NCBI GenBank assembly: GCA_905215205.1
Contig: CAJMPK010000007.1
Location: 1-26,143, forward strand
Length of the DNA stretch: 26,143 nucleotides
Origin: an uncultured bacterium
GTDB lineage: Bacteria > Actinomycetota > Coriobacteriia > Coriobacteriales > Coriobacteriaceae
Reading direction: 5' to 3'
Position numbers and translations under genes: made by a program. The notes under the pieces were generated by a model. The model was not told where the DNA came from and searched no databases. It saw nothing but the letters and a program-made list of their open reading frames with translations. Positions 7,293 to 15,036 of this stretch are shown here, one piece after another (the stretch's first letter is position 1; each line of letters opens with the position of its first letter).

Positions 7293-9902
7293 TTACTTGT
7301 CGGCGGCTGCCTTCTTGGTGGTCGTCTTTTTCGCGGCAGTCTTCTTGGCAGTCGTCTTCTTGGCGGCAGTGGCTTTCTTAGCCGTCGTCTTCTTGGCCGC
7401 CGTCGTCTTCTTTGCCGTGCTCGCCTTGGTCGTGGTCTTGCGGCCGCGAGCCGGCTTCTTCTCCTTGGTCGGACAGTCCATGTTCACGCAGATGCGCCAC
7501 GGGCCGCGCGCCGTGTTGACCACCACGATGGGGGCACCGCACTCGGGGCAGGTCTCACCCGTCGCCTCGAGCTTACCGCGCGCCGGCAGAGGATAGCTCA
7601 CGCCGCAGTCATCGTAGTTGGTGCAGCGGATAAAGCGCTTGCCGCTCTTCTCGCTCTTGTGCGCGATCAGGTCGCCATGGCGTCCGGCCTCGGCGCACAC
7701 CTTGCACTCGCCCACCTTAAGGTCGGGCTCGTAGTTGGTGGGGCACGTGGGGTTCACGCAAATCTCGAAAGCCTTCTGGCGGAACGGCTGGCACTTAATG
7801 CGCGGCGCGCCGCACTCGGGGCACACGGCCGCCTCGCCCTCGAGCGGGCTTACCTTGACGCCGCTCGGCACCGGATAGGTCACGTCGCAGTCGGGCCAAC
7901 CCATGCAGCCGATAAAGCTGCCGCGAGTCTTGGCGCTCGTCTTCATAACCAGGTCCTTGCCGCACTTAGGGCAGGCGCCCACGCGCGCATCGGCCGTAAC
8001 GGCGTCGCTGATGGCGTCGCCCAGCTCCTGCGTGTGCTTGAGCAGCTCGTCGAGCACGCCAGCCAGCAGCGCGCGCGAGTGCGTCACGACATGCTCTTCG
8101 GTGTCCTCGCCGCGCTCCACACGGGTCATGTCGCCGTCGAGCTCGCTGGTCATATCGGGACTCGTGATGCGCGGGGCAAACTGCGTCAGCGCGTCGATGA
8201 TGGCGATGCCCAGCTGACTCGGCTCCACGGGATCGTTTTTGAGGTAGCGCACGGCGTACAGGCGCTCGATGATGCTCGCGCGCGTGGACTTGGTGCCCAG
8301 GCCGCGCTTTTCCATCTCCTGCACGAGCTTGCCCTGGCTGTAGCGCGCGGGCGGCTCGGTCTGCTTGGCCTCGAGCTTAATGTCGAACACGTCGACCGTA
8401 TCGCCCTGCTCCAGCGGCGGCATCTGCTCATCGCGCTTGAGTCCATACGGATACGCCTCGCGGAAACCCGGGGTCACGAGCACATCGCCCGAAGCCACGA
8501 ACGGCTCACCGTTCACGTCGAGCTCGAGCTTGGTGTTCTCGATGGTCGCAGGACCCATAAGCGTCGCCAGGAAGCGACGGGCGATGAGGTCGTAGAGCTT
8601 ACGCTGGCCGCCGTCGAGCGCGGACGGATCGCCTTCGCCCGTGGGATAGATAGGCGGGTGGTCTGTGGTCTCGACCTTGCCGCGCGTGGGCTTCATGGGA
8701 CCGGCGAGCACCTTTTTGCACACGGGCGCCAGCGCCGGGTTGATCTTTGCCAGGTCGCTCACCACAGCGCCCAGATCAAGCGTCGCGGGGTACACGGTAT
8801 TGTCGACACGCGGGTAGCTGATGAGGCCCGCCATGTAGAGGGACTCAGCGATGCGCATGGTACGCGCAGGCGAGATGCCCTCGGCTGCGGCGGCAGCCTG
8901 CAGCGAGGTGGTCGCAAACGGCGTGGGCGGCTGCTGCTTGCGCGAGCGCTTGGTTACCGCGGCGACGGTCGCCGTCTTGGCGTCGTCGACGTGACCATAC
9001 GCCGTCTCGGCAGCATCCTTGTCGGAAAAGCGCGCCGTCTTGTGCGCGATCTTAAAGCGATCGTCCTCGGCAGCGCCCTGCGCGGCACCCATGCCGCGAA
9101 TCTGCCAATAGTCCTCGGGCACAAACGCCATGCGCTCGCGCTCGCGCTCGACCACCAGGGCAAGCGTCGGCGTCTGCACGCGGCCGGCGGAACGCACGTT
9201 GCCAAAGCCACCAAACTTGGCGAGCGTCAGATAGCGCGTGAGCACCGCACCCCAGATAAGGTCGATGTGCTGACGGCTCTCGCCAGCGTCGGCCAGATTC
9301 TGGTCGAGCGAGACGAGATTATCGAAGGCCTGCGTGATCTCGGCCTTGGTAAACGAAGAATACTGAGCGCGGGCAACCGGCAAGTCGGGCGCAACCTCGC
9401 GCACCTTGTTGAGGGCGTCCGAACCGATCAGCTCGCCCTCGCGATCGAAGTCCGTAGCGATGATGACGCTGTCGGACTTCTTGGCAAGGTTCTTGAGCGA
9501 GCGAATGAGCTCTTTCTCGGCCGGTAGCTTAATGACGGGCGCCCAGGTGAGGTAAGGCAGGCTCTCGAGCTTCCAGCCCTTGATGGAAATGCCATCGGCA
9601 AGGAACGGCTTACGCTTGGTATCGTAAGGCGGACGAGCCAGGCCATCGGGCATGTCGGCCGGCAGCATCTCGCCGTCCTCGGTGACCGAGTACCATCCCA
9701 GCTTTTTATCGAACAGCACGCTGTCGCAAAAATCGGGCGCAAGGATGTGACCGGCCAGGCCGATGGTCACGCACTCCTCGCCCTTCCACTCAAAACGGTA
9801 GATGGCGGTGTTGTACACCTTATCCTTTTTGGGTTTGCCCGTGGATAGACGCTCGGCGATCTGACGCGCAGCGTCGTTTTTCTCGGCGATGATGAGCTTC
9901 AA
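7293..9902 (-). CDS. topA: Type IA DNA topoisomerase, archaeal-like, with zinc ribbons and Lys-rich tail
   Basis: An 869-residue enzyme that relaxes negatively supercoiled DNA through a transient break. The N-terminus is a Toprim domain with DFDREGE (Asp151, Asp153, Glu156). The catalytic tyrosine is Tyr363 in GLISYPRVDN, where the more usual residue after Arg is Thr. The opening MKLIIAEKNDAARQIAE is closer in style to archaeal topoisomerase I than to the E. coli enzyme. Four cysteine-rich repeats (about 635-815) follow, and then about 50 residues of AAKKTT-type repeats, like a histone H1 tail. The start is TTG at 9902 with GGAG six bases upstream. It lies 54 bp after hypB on the same strand. 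In older annotation it could be called topoisomerase III. Confidence 0.88.
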   Translation of the reverse strand: MKLIIAEKNDAARQIAERLSTGKPKKDKVYNTAIYRFEWKGEECVTIGLAGHILAPDFCDSVLFDKKLGWYSVTEDGEMLPADMPDGLARPPYDTKRKPFLADGISIKGWKLESLPYLTWAPVIKLPAEKELIRSLKNLAKKSDSVIIATDFDREGELIGSDALNKVREVAPDLPVARAQYSSFTKAEITQAFDNLVSLDQNLADAGESRQHIDLIWGAVLTRYLTLAKFGGFGNVRSAGRVQTPTLALVVERERERMAFVPEDYWQIRGMGAAQGAAEDDRFKIAHKTARFSDKDAAETAYGHVDDAKTATVAAVTKRSRKQQPPTPFATTSLQAAAAAEGISPARTMRIAESLYMAGLISYPRVDNTVYPATLDLGAVVSDLAKINPALAPVCKKVLAGPMKPTRGKVETTDHPPIYPTGEGDPSALDGGQRKLYDLIARRFLATLMGPATIENTKLELDVNGEPFVASGDVLVTPGFREAYPYGLKRDEQMPPLEQGDTVDVFDIKLEAKQTEPPARYSQGKLVQEMEKRGLGTKSTRASIIERLYAVRYLKNDPVEPSQLGIAIIDALTQFAPRITSPDMTSELDGDMTRVERGEDTEEHVVTHSRALLAGVLDELLKHTQELGDAISDAVTADARVGACPKCGKDLVMKTSAKTRGSFIGCMGWPDCDVTYPVPSGVKVSPLEGEAAVCPECGAPRIKCQPFRQKAFEICVNPTCPTNYEPDLKVGECKVCAEAGRHGDLIAHKSEKSGKRFIRCTNYDDCGVSYPLPARGKLEATGETCPECGAPIVVVNTARGPWRICVNMDCPTKEKKPARGRKTTTKASTAKKTTAAKKTTAKKATAAKKTTAKKTAAKKTTTKKAAADK

Positions 9903-9956
9903 AAGAGGCTCCTATCTCGTGTCTCTGCGGCTACGCCCGCCCGTATGGCGGCCGAT

Positions 9957-10640
9957 TTACGCCCTTGCTTGCTCGATCTGCCCGATGAGCCAATCGCACC
10001 AGGCATCCATGCCCTCGCCCTTGCGCGCGCTCACGGCAAACCGCGGCGCCTGCGGATTGAGGTCATCGAGTGTCTTAGTATACCTATCCATGTCAAAATC
10101 GAAAGCCGGGGCCACGTCGACCTTGTTGAGCAGCTGCGCGCCGGCGTGTTGGAAGATGCCCGGATACTTGATGGGCTTATCGTCGCCCTCGGGCACCGAG
10201 AGGATCATGATGGACAGGTTCTCACCCAGGTCAAAGTCGACCGGGCAGACTAGGTTGCCCACATTTTCGATAAAGATGACGTCGATGTTCTCCAGACCGA
10301 CGGCCTGGTCGAACGCGTCAACGGCCTCCATGATCATGTTGCCCTCGAGGTGGCACAGGCCGCCCGTGTTGATCTGGATGGCGGGCATGCCGGCTTCCTT
10401 CATGGTGATGGCGTCGACATCCGAGGCAATATCGCCCTCGATGACGGCGCAGCGCAGGCCAGCCTTGTCGCGCAGGCGCTCGTTGGTGCCCAGGATCGTG
10501 GTGGTCTTGCCCGAACCGGGGCTCGACAAGACGTTGATCACATAGGTGTTTGTCTCATTAAATCGCTGACGCAGCTGATCTGCCAGGCGCTCGTTGCGCG
10601 ACAGAATCGGCGACGCGATATCAATCGTTTTCTCGGCCAT
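9957..10640 (-). CDS. hypB: Hydrogenase nickel incorporation GTPase HypB
   Basis: A 227-residue SIMIBI-class GTPase that, with HypA, delivers nickel to the large subunit of [NiFe] hydrogenases. The P-loop SSPGSGKTT is at 39-47, the switch region EGDIASDVDA at 68-77, and the guanine motif NKVD near 173. The metal site conserved in the family is present: Cys96-His97 and Cys132. The N-terminus lacks both the CXXCGC motif and the His-rich stretch found in some homologues, so nickel storage is unlikely. AAGGAGCG precedes the ATG at 10640. It lies 55 bp downstream of hypA. No hydrogenase structural genes or hypCDEF are in the window. Confidence 0.93.
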   Translation of the reverse strand: MAEKTIDIASPILSRNERLADQLRQRFNETNTYVINVLSSPGSGKTTTILGTNERLRDKAGLRCAVIEGDIASDVDAITMKEAGMPAIQINTGGLCHLEGNMIMEAVDAFDQAVGLENIDVIFIENVGNLVCPVDFDLGENLSIMILSVPEGDDKPIKYPGIFQHAGAQLLNKVDVAPAFDFDMDRYTKTLDDLNPQAPRFAVSARKGEGMDAWCDWLIGQIEQARA

Positions 10641-10695
10641 ACTTAGCGCTCCTTACTTTGGCCCCTTTATACCCCATCACCAGATGGCTAGCGGG

Positions 10696-11052
10696 CTAAT
10701 CGTCGGGGGTTTCGATTTCGATACTCGCGATATCGAGCTCGCGGCCGTGCAGTAGGCGCACGTTGGCGCCGCCACACTGGGGACAGCGACAGTGGAAGCG
10801 ATCGTGGTCGAAAACCTCGCCGCAGTCCAGACACTCGCTTTGTGGATGGACCTCCTCCACGGCAAGCTCGCAACCCTTCGTGAGCGGGTCCTCGTCGCGG
10901 AACGTCTCCCATGCAAAGTCGAGCGCCTCGCGCACGACCTCGGTCATATCCCCGATACGCAGCGTCACCAAAACGGCGCGCGAGGCCCCCGCCCCACGCG
11001 CCGCGCGAATCACTGTATCGAGTATGCCGTTGACAATGCCAACCTCGTGCAT
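10696..11052 (-). CDS. hypA: Hydrogenase nickel insertion protein HypA
   Basis: A 118-residue nickel metallochaperone. The N-terminal Met-His-Glu forms the nickel site typical of HypA, and the structural zinc site is CLDC (Cys74, Cys77) with CPQC (Cys90, Cys93). The length is normal. Its Shine-Dalgarno GAGGAGT is part of the last codons of tatC, 6 bp upstream, so the two are probably translationally coupled. Together with hypB it would load nickel into a hydrogenase encoded elsewhere. Confidence 0.94.
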   Translation of the reverse strand: MHEVGIVNGILDTVIRAARGAGASRAVLVTLRIGDMTEVVREALDFAWETFRDEDPLTKGCELAVEEVHPQSECLDCGEVFDHDRFHCRCPQCGGANVRLLHGRELDIASIEIETPDD

Positions 11053-11058
11053 ACCGAT

Positions 11059-11850
11059 TTACTCCTCGTCGTCCTCATCGTCCGAGAACAGGTCCAGACG
11101 GCTCACAAACAGGCCCTGCTTGCCCTCGCGCGCGGTAACGACCACGCGGGCGATGGCGAGCGAGATCTCGTAGAGCGAGAGCAGGGCGCCGTACATGAGA
11201 CCCAGGGTGACGGGCGAGCCGTCGGGCGTAATCACAGCCGATCCCACAAGCAGGCCAACGTATACGTAACGCCAGGCGCTGCGGAAGGCCGCGTAGGACA
11301 CGATGTGGAAGACGGACAGGTAGAAGATGATGAGCGGCAGCTCAAACGCCACACCAAAGCCGATCATAAAGAGCAGCTCCATGTTGACGTAGTTCTCCAG
11401 ATCGGGCCACGCCGTAGCAACGGCCGAGGTCTCGCCGATAAGCCACTCAAAGCCCGCGGGGATGATGATGAAGTAGCAGAAAATGGCACCCAGGAAGAAC
11501 AGCACCGTCGAGGCGAGCACCGTGGGCACGACCCACTTGCGCTCGTTGGGGCGAAGCGCCGGCAGGAAAAACGCCAGAATCTGCCAGATGATCATGGGCG
11601 TGCACATGACCATGGCCATCTTGATGGCCAGCGAGAAGCGCAGGCCAAAGCCGCCGAGCGTGGTGGTGATGTAGAACTTACCGTCCGGCACAAAGGAGCG
11701 GATGGGATCTTTCAGGATGTCGAGCACCACAGGCGTGGCGAAATACAGCACGATGGCGGCGGCAAACACCGAGACGACCACGATGGTCAGGCGGCGACGG
11801 AGCTCCCCCAGGTGATCGAAGAGCGGCATACGCGCAGGTCCGATAGGCAT
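11059..11850 (-). CDS. tatC: Twin-arginine translocase subunit TatC
   Basis: A 263-residue integral membrane protein that recognises twin-arginine signal peptides and, with TatA/TatB, exports folded proteins. The cytosolic N-terminal motif LFDHLGELRRRL (10-21) and six hydrophobic segments are visible, including the long segment with FYLSVFHIVSYAAFR. The C-terminus is an acidic tail, DDEDDEE. The ATG at 11850 shares its first base with the tatA stop (TAATG), and AAGGGAGG in the tatA end serves as its ribosome site. Confidence 0.95.
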   Translation of the reverse strand: MPIGPARMPLFDHLGELRRRLTIVVVSVFAAAIVLYFATPVVLDILKDPIRSFVPDGKFYITTTLGGFGLRFSLAIKMAMVMCTPMIIWQILAFFLPALRPNERKWVVPTVLASTVLFFLGAIFCYFIIIPAGFEWLIGETSAVATAWPDLENYVNMELLFMIGFGVAFELPLIIFYLSVFHIVSYAAFRSAWRYVYVGLLVGSAVITPDGSPVTLGLMYGALLSLYEISLAIARVVVTAREGKQGLFVSRLDLFSDDEDDEE

Positions 11851-12437
11851 TACTCATCGCCTCCCTTCGGGGCATCGGCGGCAGCGGCGTCGTCCTCGGC
11901 CTCGAGCTCGCGAGCGAGCTGGTCGACGACGGCCTTGCGCTTGCGGGGACGACGGGCGTAGAGGTCAGCCGTCGTGGGCTCTGCCGGCTCGGGCTCGGGC
12001 TCCGGCTCTGCAGCAGGCTCGGGCTCGACGACAGGCTCGGCGGCAGCGGCAGGCTCGGCGCTCTCGGCCTCGGACTCCTCAGCAGCACCCTCGCCCTCGG
12101 CGGCACCCTCGCTTGCGGCCTTCTCGGCAGCAAGACGGGCACGACGCTCGGCAAAGGTCTCCTTCTTGGCGGGCGCTGCCGTCTCGGCGGCATCCTCGTC
12201 CGCATCGGAATCGTCATCGACAGAAGCCTTCTTGGGCTTGACCGGGGCCGACGCGGCCTCGCTTACCGGATCGATGATCTCGGACTGAACAACAGCCGTC
12301 ATTTTTTCCTGCGTCTCGCGGAACTGACGGATAGCACGGCCGATCGTGCGGCCCATCTGTGGGAGCTTATCCGGGCCAAACAGCAAAAAGCCGAAGACCA
12401 CGATGATCGCGAGCTCACCCTCTCCAATACCAAACAC
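11850..12437 (-). CDS. tatA: TatA/TatB-type translocase protein with long acidic tail
   Basis: A 195-residue protein. The first 45 residues are a classic TatA/B module: one membrane helix (about 6-20), the FGPDKLP hinge and an amphipathic helix (GRTIGRAIRQFRETQEKM). The rest is a low-complexity Ala/Glu/Pro tail (about 80-160) closing with basic KRKAVVDQL and an acidic end. TatA proteins are usually 60-100 residues, so the tail is long and closer to TatB or actinobacterial forms. The start is GTG at 12437, with TGGAGG at correct spacing. An ATG two bases earlier is out of frame. No second TatA/B gene is in the window. Confidence 0.88.
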   Translation of the reverse strand: MFGIGEGELAIIVVFGFLLFGPDKLPQMGRTIGRAIRQFRETQEKMTAVVQSEIIDPVSEAASAPVKPKKASVDDDSDADEDAAETAAPAKKETFAERRARLAAEKAASEGAAEGEGAAEESEAESAEPAAAAEPVVEPEPAAEPEPEPEPAEPTTADLYARRPRKRKAVVDQLARELEAEDDAAAADAPKGGDE

Positions 12438-12518
12438 ACATACCTCCAAGGCTCGATGTGAGTCGAGCCCGCACCGCGCCATTCGGCCGGAACTCGTCTA
12501 TTCATTCGGTCAAGTATA

Positions 12519-12546
12519 GCGCCCGGACGCCAAAACGTCCGAGCGC
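12519..12546. terminator. Hairpin between the STAS gene and tatA
   Basis: An 11-bp stem with one C-A mismatch on the plus strand (a G-U pair on the minus strand) joins 12519-12529 and 12536-12546 around a 6-base loop. It lies after the STAS gene and before tatA on the minus strand. No T-run follows, and a TATACT sequence comes straight after it on the minus strand, possibly a tatA -10 box. Confidence 0.4.
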
Positions 12547-12590
12547 ATCACAAACATATGCCAAACGGCACGCCCTTTTGGGGACAAAGA

Positions 12591-12905
12591 TTATGCAGCG
12601 GTGATCGACATCTCCTGGTCGACACCCAACAGCTGAACCACGCGCATCACCGGGGGCTGCACATTGGTGCAGCTAAAGCGCTTACCGTGGTCGACCGCGT
12701 GGTGCGCGGCGCCCACGAGCACGCCAATGCCCGTCGAATCGATGTAGCTCACCTGGGCAAAATCGAGCTCAACGGCCTCAGTGGGCTGCTCGAGCGCCAG
12801 GTCGATGGCATTGCGCAGGCTATCGGCGTTAGAGATATCGATCTCGCCGGTCACCTTAATGGTGTAGAGCTCTGGCGTGGGGTTGGTGGAAATACCCAAA
12901 TCCAT
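12591..12905 (-). CDS. STAS domain anti-sigma factor antagonist
   Basis: A 104-residue single-domain STAS protein of the SpoIIAA/RsbV type. Such proteins bind an anti-sigma kinase and are switched off by phosphorylation of a conserved serine. The phospho-site is visible as YIDSTGIGVLV with Ser57. AAAGGAGCG precedes the ATG. No anti-sigma kinase, phosphatase or sigma factor gene lies beside it. It is 51 bp downstream of the aminotransferase gene on the same strand. Which sigma pathway it serves cannot be told from the sequence. Confidence 0.9.
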   Translation of the reverse strand: MDLGISTNPTPELYTIKVTGEIDISNADSLRNAIDLALEQPTEAVELDFAQVSYIDSTGIGVLVGAAHHAVDHGKRFSCTNVQPPVMRVVQLLGVDQEMSITAA

Positions 12906-12956
12906 GTATACGCTCCTTTACGTATCGAAAGTGCGGATAGTACGGGAAGCCGCGCG

Positions 12957-14261
12957 TTAGGCGCGCTCGGCACGCGCAAGCTCGGCAGCGACGAGCTTAA
13001 CGGCCAGCACCAGCACATCGAGCGCGGCCTCCAGGTCCTCGACCGTGGGATAGCTCGGCGCGATGCGGATGTTGGTATCGCGCGGATCCTTGCCATAGGG
13101 CCAGGTGGCACCGGCCGGCGTGAGCTTGACGCCCAGGTCGGCGCAGAGCGCAGCGACCTTTTGGGCCGAGCCCTCGGGACCATCGAAGCTTACAAAGTAG
13201 CCGCCGCGGGGATGCGTCCAAGTGGCGCAACCCGTATCGCCCAAGCCCTCAGTGAGCTTGCGCTCAACGGCCTCAAAGCGCGGGCGCAGGAACTCGGCAT
13301 GCTTTTTCATGTGCTCCTTGACCGCCTCGATGGTGGGAAGGAAACGCACGTGGCGCAGCTGGTTGAGCTTATCGGCGCTGATGAGGCCGGCCTTCAGGCG
13401 CTTGGAGAACTCCGCGATAACCGCGGGGCTCGCACCGATAAAGCCGATACCGGCACCCGGGAAGGTGATCTTGGACGTCGAGGCGAATGCCACCACGCGG
13501 TCCTCGGTGCCCGCCGCGCGGGCAAGATCGAAGATGTTGGCGAGCTCGTCGGTCTCGTCGTACAGGTCATGCACGCAGTAGGCGTTGTCCCAGAAGATGC
13601 GGAAATCGGGCGCGGCCGTGGGCATCTCAACCAGGCGGCGCACAGTGTCCTCGCTAAAGGTGATGCCCGTGGGGTTGGAATACTTGGGCACGCACCAGAT
13701 ACCCTTGATGGAATCGTCGGCGGCAACCAAGCGCTCGACCTCGTCCATGTCGGGACCGTTGTCGGTCATCGCGACGGGAACGTTCTCGATACCCAGATCG
13801 GCGGTGATGCCAAAGTGGCGGTCGTAGCCGGGAACGGGACACAGGAACTTGACCTTCTTGCCGTCGTGCGCGGCCTCGTAAGCCTCCCAGGGCTCGCTGC
13901 CGCACGAGCCGCAGCGCCAGAACATGCCGGCGATGTCGTGCTCGATCAGCAGGCTCGACGAACCCAGCACGAGCGTCTGCTCGGCGGGGCAACCCAGGAA
14001 CTCCCCCGCTAGCTTGCGTGCCGAGGGAATGCCCTCAAAGCAGCCGTAGTTGGAACAGTCGACATTGCCGTCGTGCAGATCGGCATCGGCATTGAGGATA
14101 TCGAGCATGGGTCGAGAGATGTCCACCTGGGAGGGCGACGGCTTGCCGCGGGCCATGTCGAGCGCCAGGCCCTTGGCCTTGACCTCGGCGACCGCGGCTT
14201 TGAGCGCCTTAATGGCGGCATCGAGTTCGGTGGTTTCCATCTTCTGGTAGATCGTCTGCAT
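12957..14261 (-). CDS. PLP-dependent aspartate aminotransferase, class Ic
   Basis: A 434-residue fold-type I aminotransferase. It fits the family of the Corynebacterium glutamicum aspartate aminotransferase AspT (Asp_aminotransf/MocR-like), which moves the amino group of aspartate to 2-oxoglutarate. Visible motifs: MARGKPS near 36, NYGCFEG near 71, NPTG at 196-199, DNAY at 225-228, the PLP lysine Lys264 in STSKITFPGAG, and NIRIAPSYPT near the C-terminus, whose arginine binds the substrate carboxylate. There is no N-terminal DNA-binding domain, so it is an enzyme and not a MocR regulator. AAAGG precedes the ATG at 14261. A second Met eight residues in is a less likely start. Confidence 0.85.
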   Translation of the reverse strand: MQTIYQKMETTELDAAIKALKAAVAEVKAKGLALDMARGKPSPSQVDISRPMLDILNADADLHDGNVDCSNYGCFEGIPSARKLAGEFLGCPAEQTLVLGSSSLLIEHDIAGMFWRCGSCGSEPWEAYEAAHDGKKVKFLCPVPGYDRHFGITADLGIENVPVAMTDNGPDMDEVERLVAADDSIKGIWCVPKYSNPTGITFSEDTVRRLVEMPTAAPDFRIFWDNAYCVHDLYDETDELANIFDLARAAGTEDRVVAFASTSKITFPGAGIGFIGASPAVIAEFSKRLKAGLISADKLNQLRHVRFLPTIEAVKEHMKKHAEFLRPRFEAVERKLTEGLGDTGCATWTHPRGGYFVSFDGPEGSAQKVAALCADLGVKLTPAGATWPYGKDPRDTNIRIAPSYPTVEDLEAALDVLVLAVKLVAAELARAERA

Positions 14262-14410
14262 GGGTGCGACCTTTCGCGAAGCGGGACGTTGCAGTTCGTC
14301 TAAGTATAGACCGCCACCGCCGCAACGGTATGAAGCCGTGATAGATTAAGTCCATCGCAATAAATTACGAATCGCCGCGCATGCCGGCGTGGGGCGCCCA
14401 AGGAGGCACT

Positions 14411-14665
14411 ATGGAGTATGGATCGTTCCAGGCCGAGGAATTCGGCGACCTGCAGCGCCTGGTCGACGGACTGTTTTACGACCGCCACGCCATCGACCGC
14501 CTGGATCTGATCGTGCAGGCCGAGATCTTGGACCTGGCGCCCGACCTCATGGAAATCGTCAACCTTTTGCCGCCCGGCTACTACGATCGCCAGTCACTTT
14601 GCGACCAGCTCAACTCCGCCTTGGCCGCTCACGGCTGGGGCGCCGTCTACGGAACGGTGGAATAA
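14411..14665 (+). CDS. Small acidic protein of unknown function
   Basis: An 84-residue protein that I do not recognise. It begins MEYGSFQAEEFGDLQRLVD, is acidic and predicted helical, and has a Pro-Gly-Tyr-Tyr turn near residue 57. There is no membrane segment or cysteine pair. The start at 14411 is well supported by AAGGAGG six to eight bases before it. It is transcribed away from the aminotransferase gene and stands alone. A loose 8-bp stem begins at its stop codon. Confidence 0.75.
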   Translation: MEYGSFQAEEFGDLQRLVDGLFYDRHAIDRLDLIVQAEILDLAPDLMEIVNLLPPGYYDRQSLCDQLNSALAAHGWGAVYGTVE

Positions 14666-14715
14666 GCCTCGAGGCCGACGATTTGGCCCGTTTCCCGACC
14701 CTGGCGAGGCTTGTT
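14664..14715 (+). terminator. Possible terminator of the small acidic protein gene
   Basis: AAGCCTCG (14664-14671, overlapping the stop codon) pairs with CGAGGCTT (14705-14712) across a 33-base loop, followed by GTTT. The long loop makes this a weak call. Confidence 0.3.
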
Positions 14716-14723
14716 TAGGGCTG

Positions 14724-14952
14724 GTGGCCAAAAAAGGCAAATATGAGTACTGTTACCTTTTTAGTAGCAGCGATTTTTGGTCGAAATCGGCAAAACTGGA
14801 CTTGAAACTCCCTAGTCACCGTCAGCCAGCGCCGAATTGGAAGTCGATGATCACTCATTAACATACAGTTCTTATAACTTTGTTCATTATTTTCCACACC
14901 TAAAATGAAACGCCGTTTGTGACAGTACTCACAAACGGCGTTTTTTGACCAC
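14724..14952. repeat. Long inverted-repeat element, copy B2
   Basis: The left arm 14724-14756 and right arm 14919-14952 are imperfect inverted copies, both containing GTGG-C-AAAAAA at the outside and TGAGTACTGT towards the inside. About 50 bp from 14729 is nearly identical to 151-200 of element B1, including TTTAGTAGCAGCG. The centre is AT-rich and not obviously related to that of B1. The 371-bp gap 14666-15036, between the 3' ends of the small acidic protein gene and nhaA, holds this element and its terminator-like hairpin. I see no gene there. Confidence 0.8.
14908..14946 (+). terminator. Strong hairpin with T-run in element B2
   Basis: A perfect 15-bp stem (AAACGCCGTTTGTGA, 14908-14922, with 14929-14943) has a CAGTAC loop and a run of six T at 14941-14946. 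It reads best on the plus strand, but A and T tracts at both ends would also let it end minus-strand nhaA transcripts. Confidence 0.75.
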
Positions 14953-15036
14953 TGGCGTGTCTGGCAGGCGGCAAGCACCGCCCGAATCCGCATTTTGAAC
15001 GCGCCCGAATCGGTTCTGGAGCCGGTTTTCGCGCTT

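Noticed and set aside
7275..9527. A 750-codon open frame on the plus strand opposite topA
   Set aside because: It lies wholly antisense to a well-supported topoisomerase, has a composition typical of GC-rich shadow frames and matches no family.
12558..14012. A 484-codon plus-strand frame opposite the STAS and aminotransferase genes
   Set aside because: It spans two real genes and their gap on the other strand. Its Gly/Ala/His-rich content is a reading-frame artefact.
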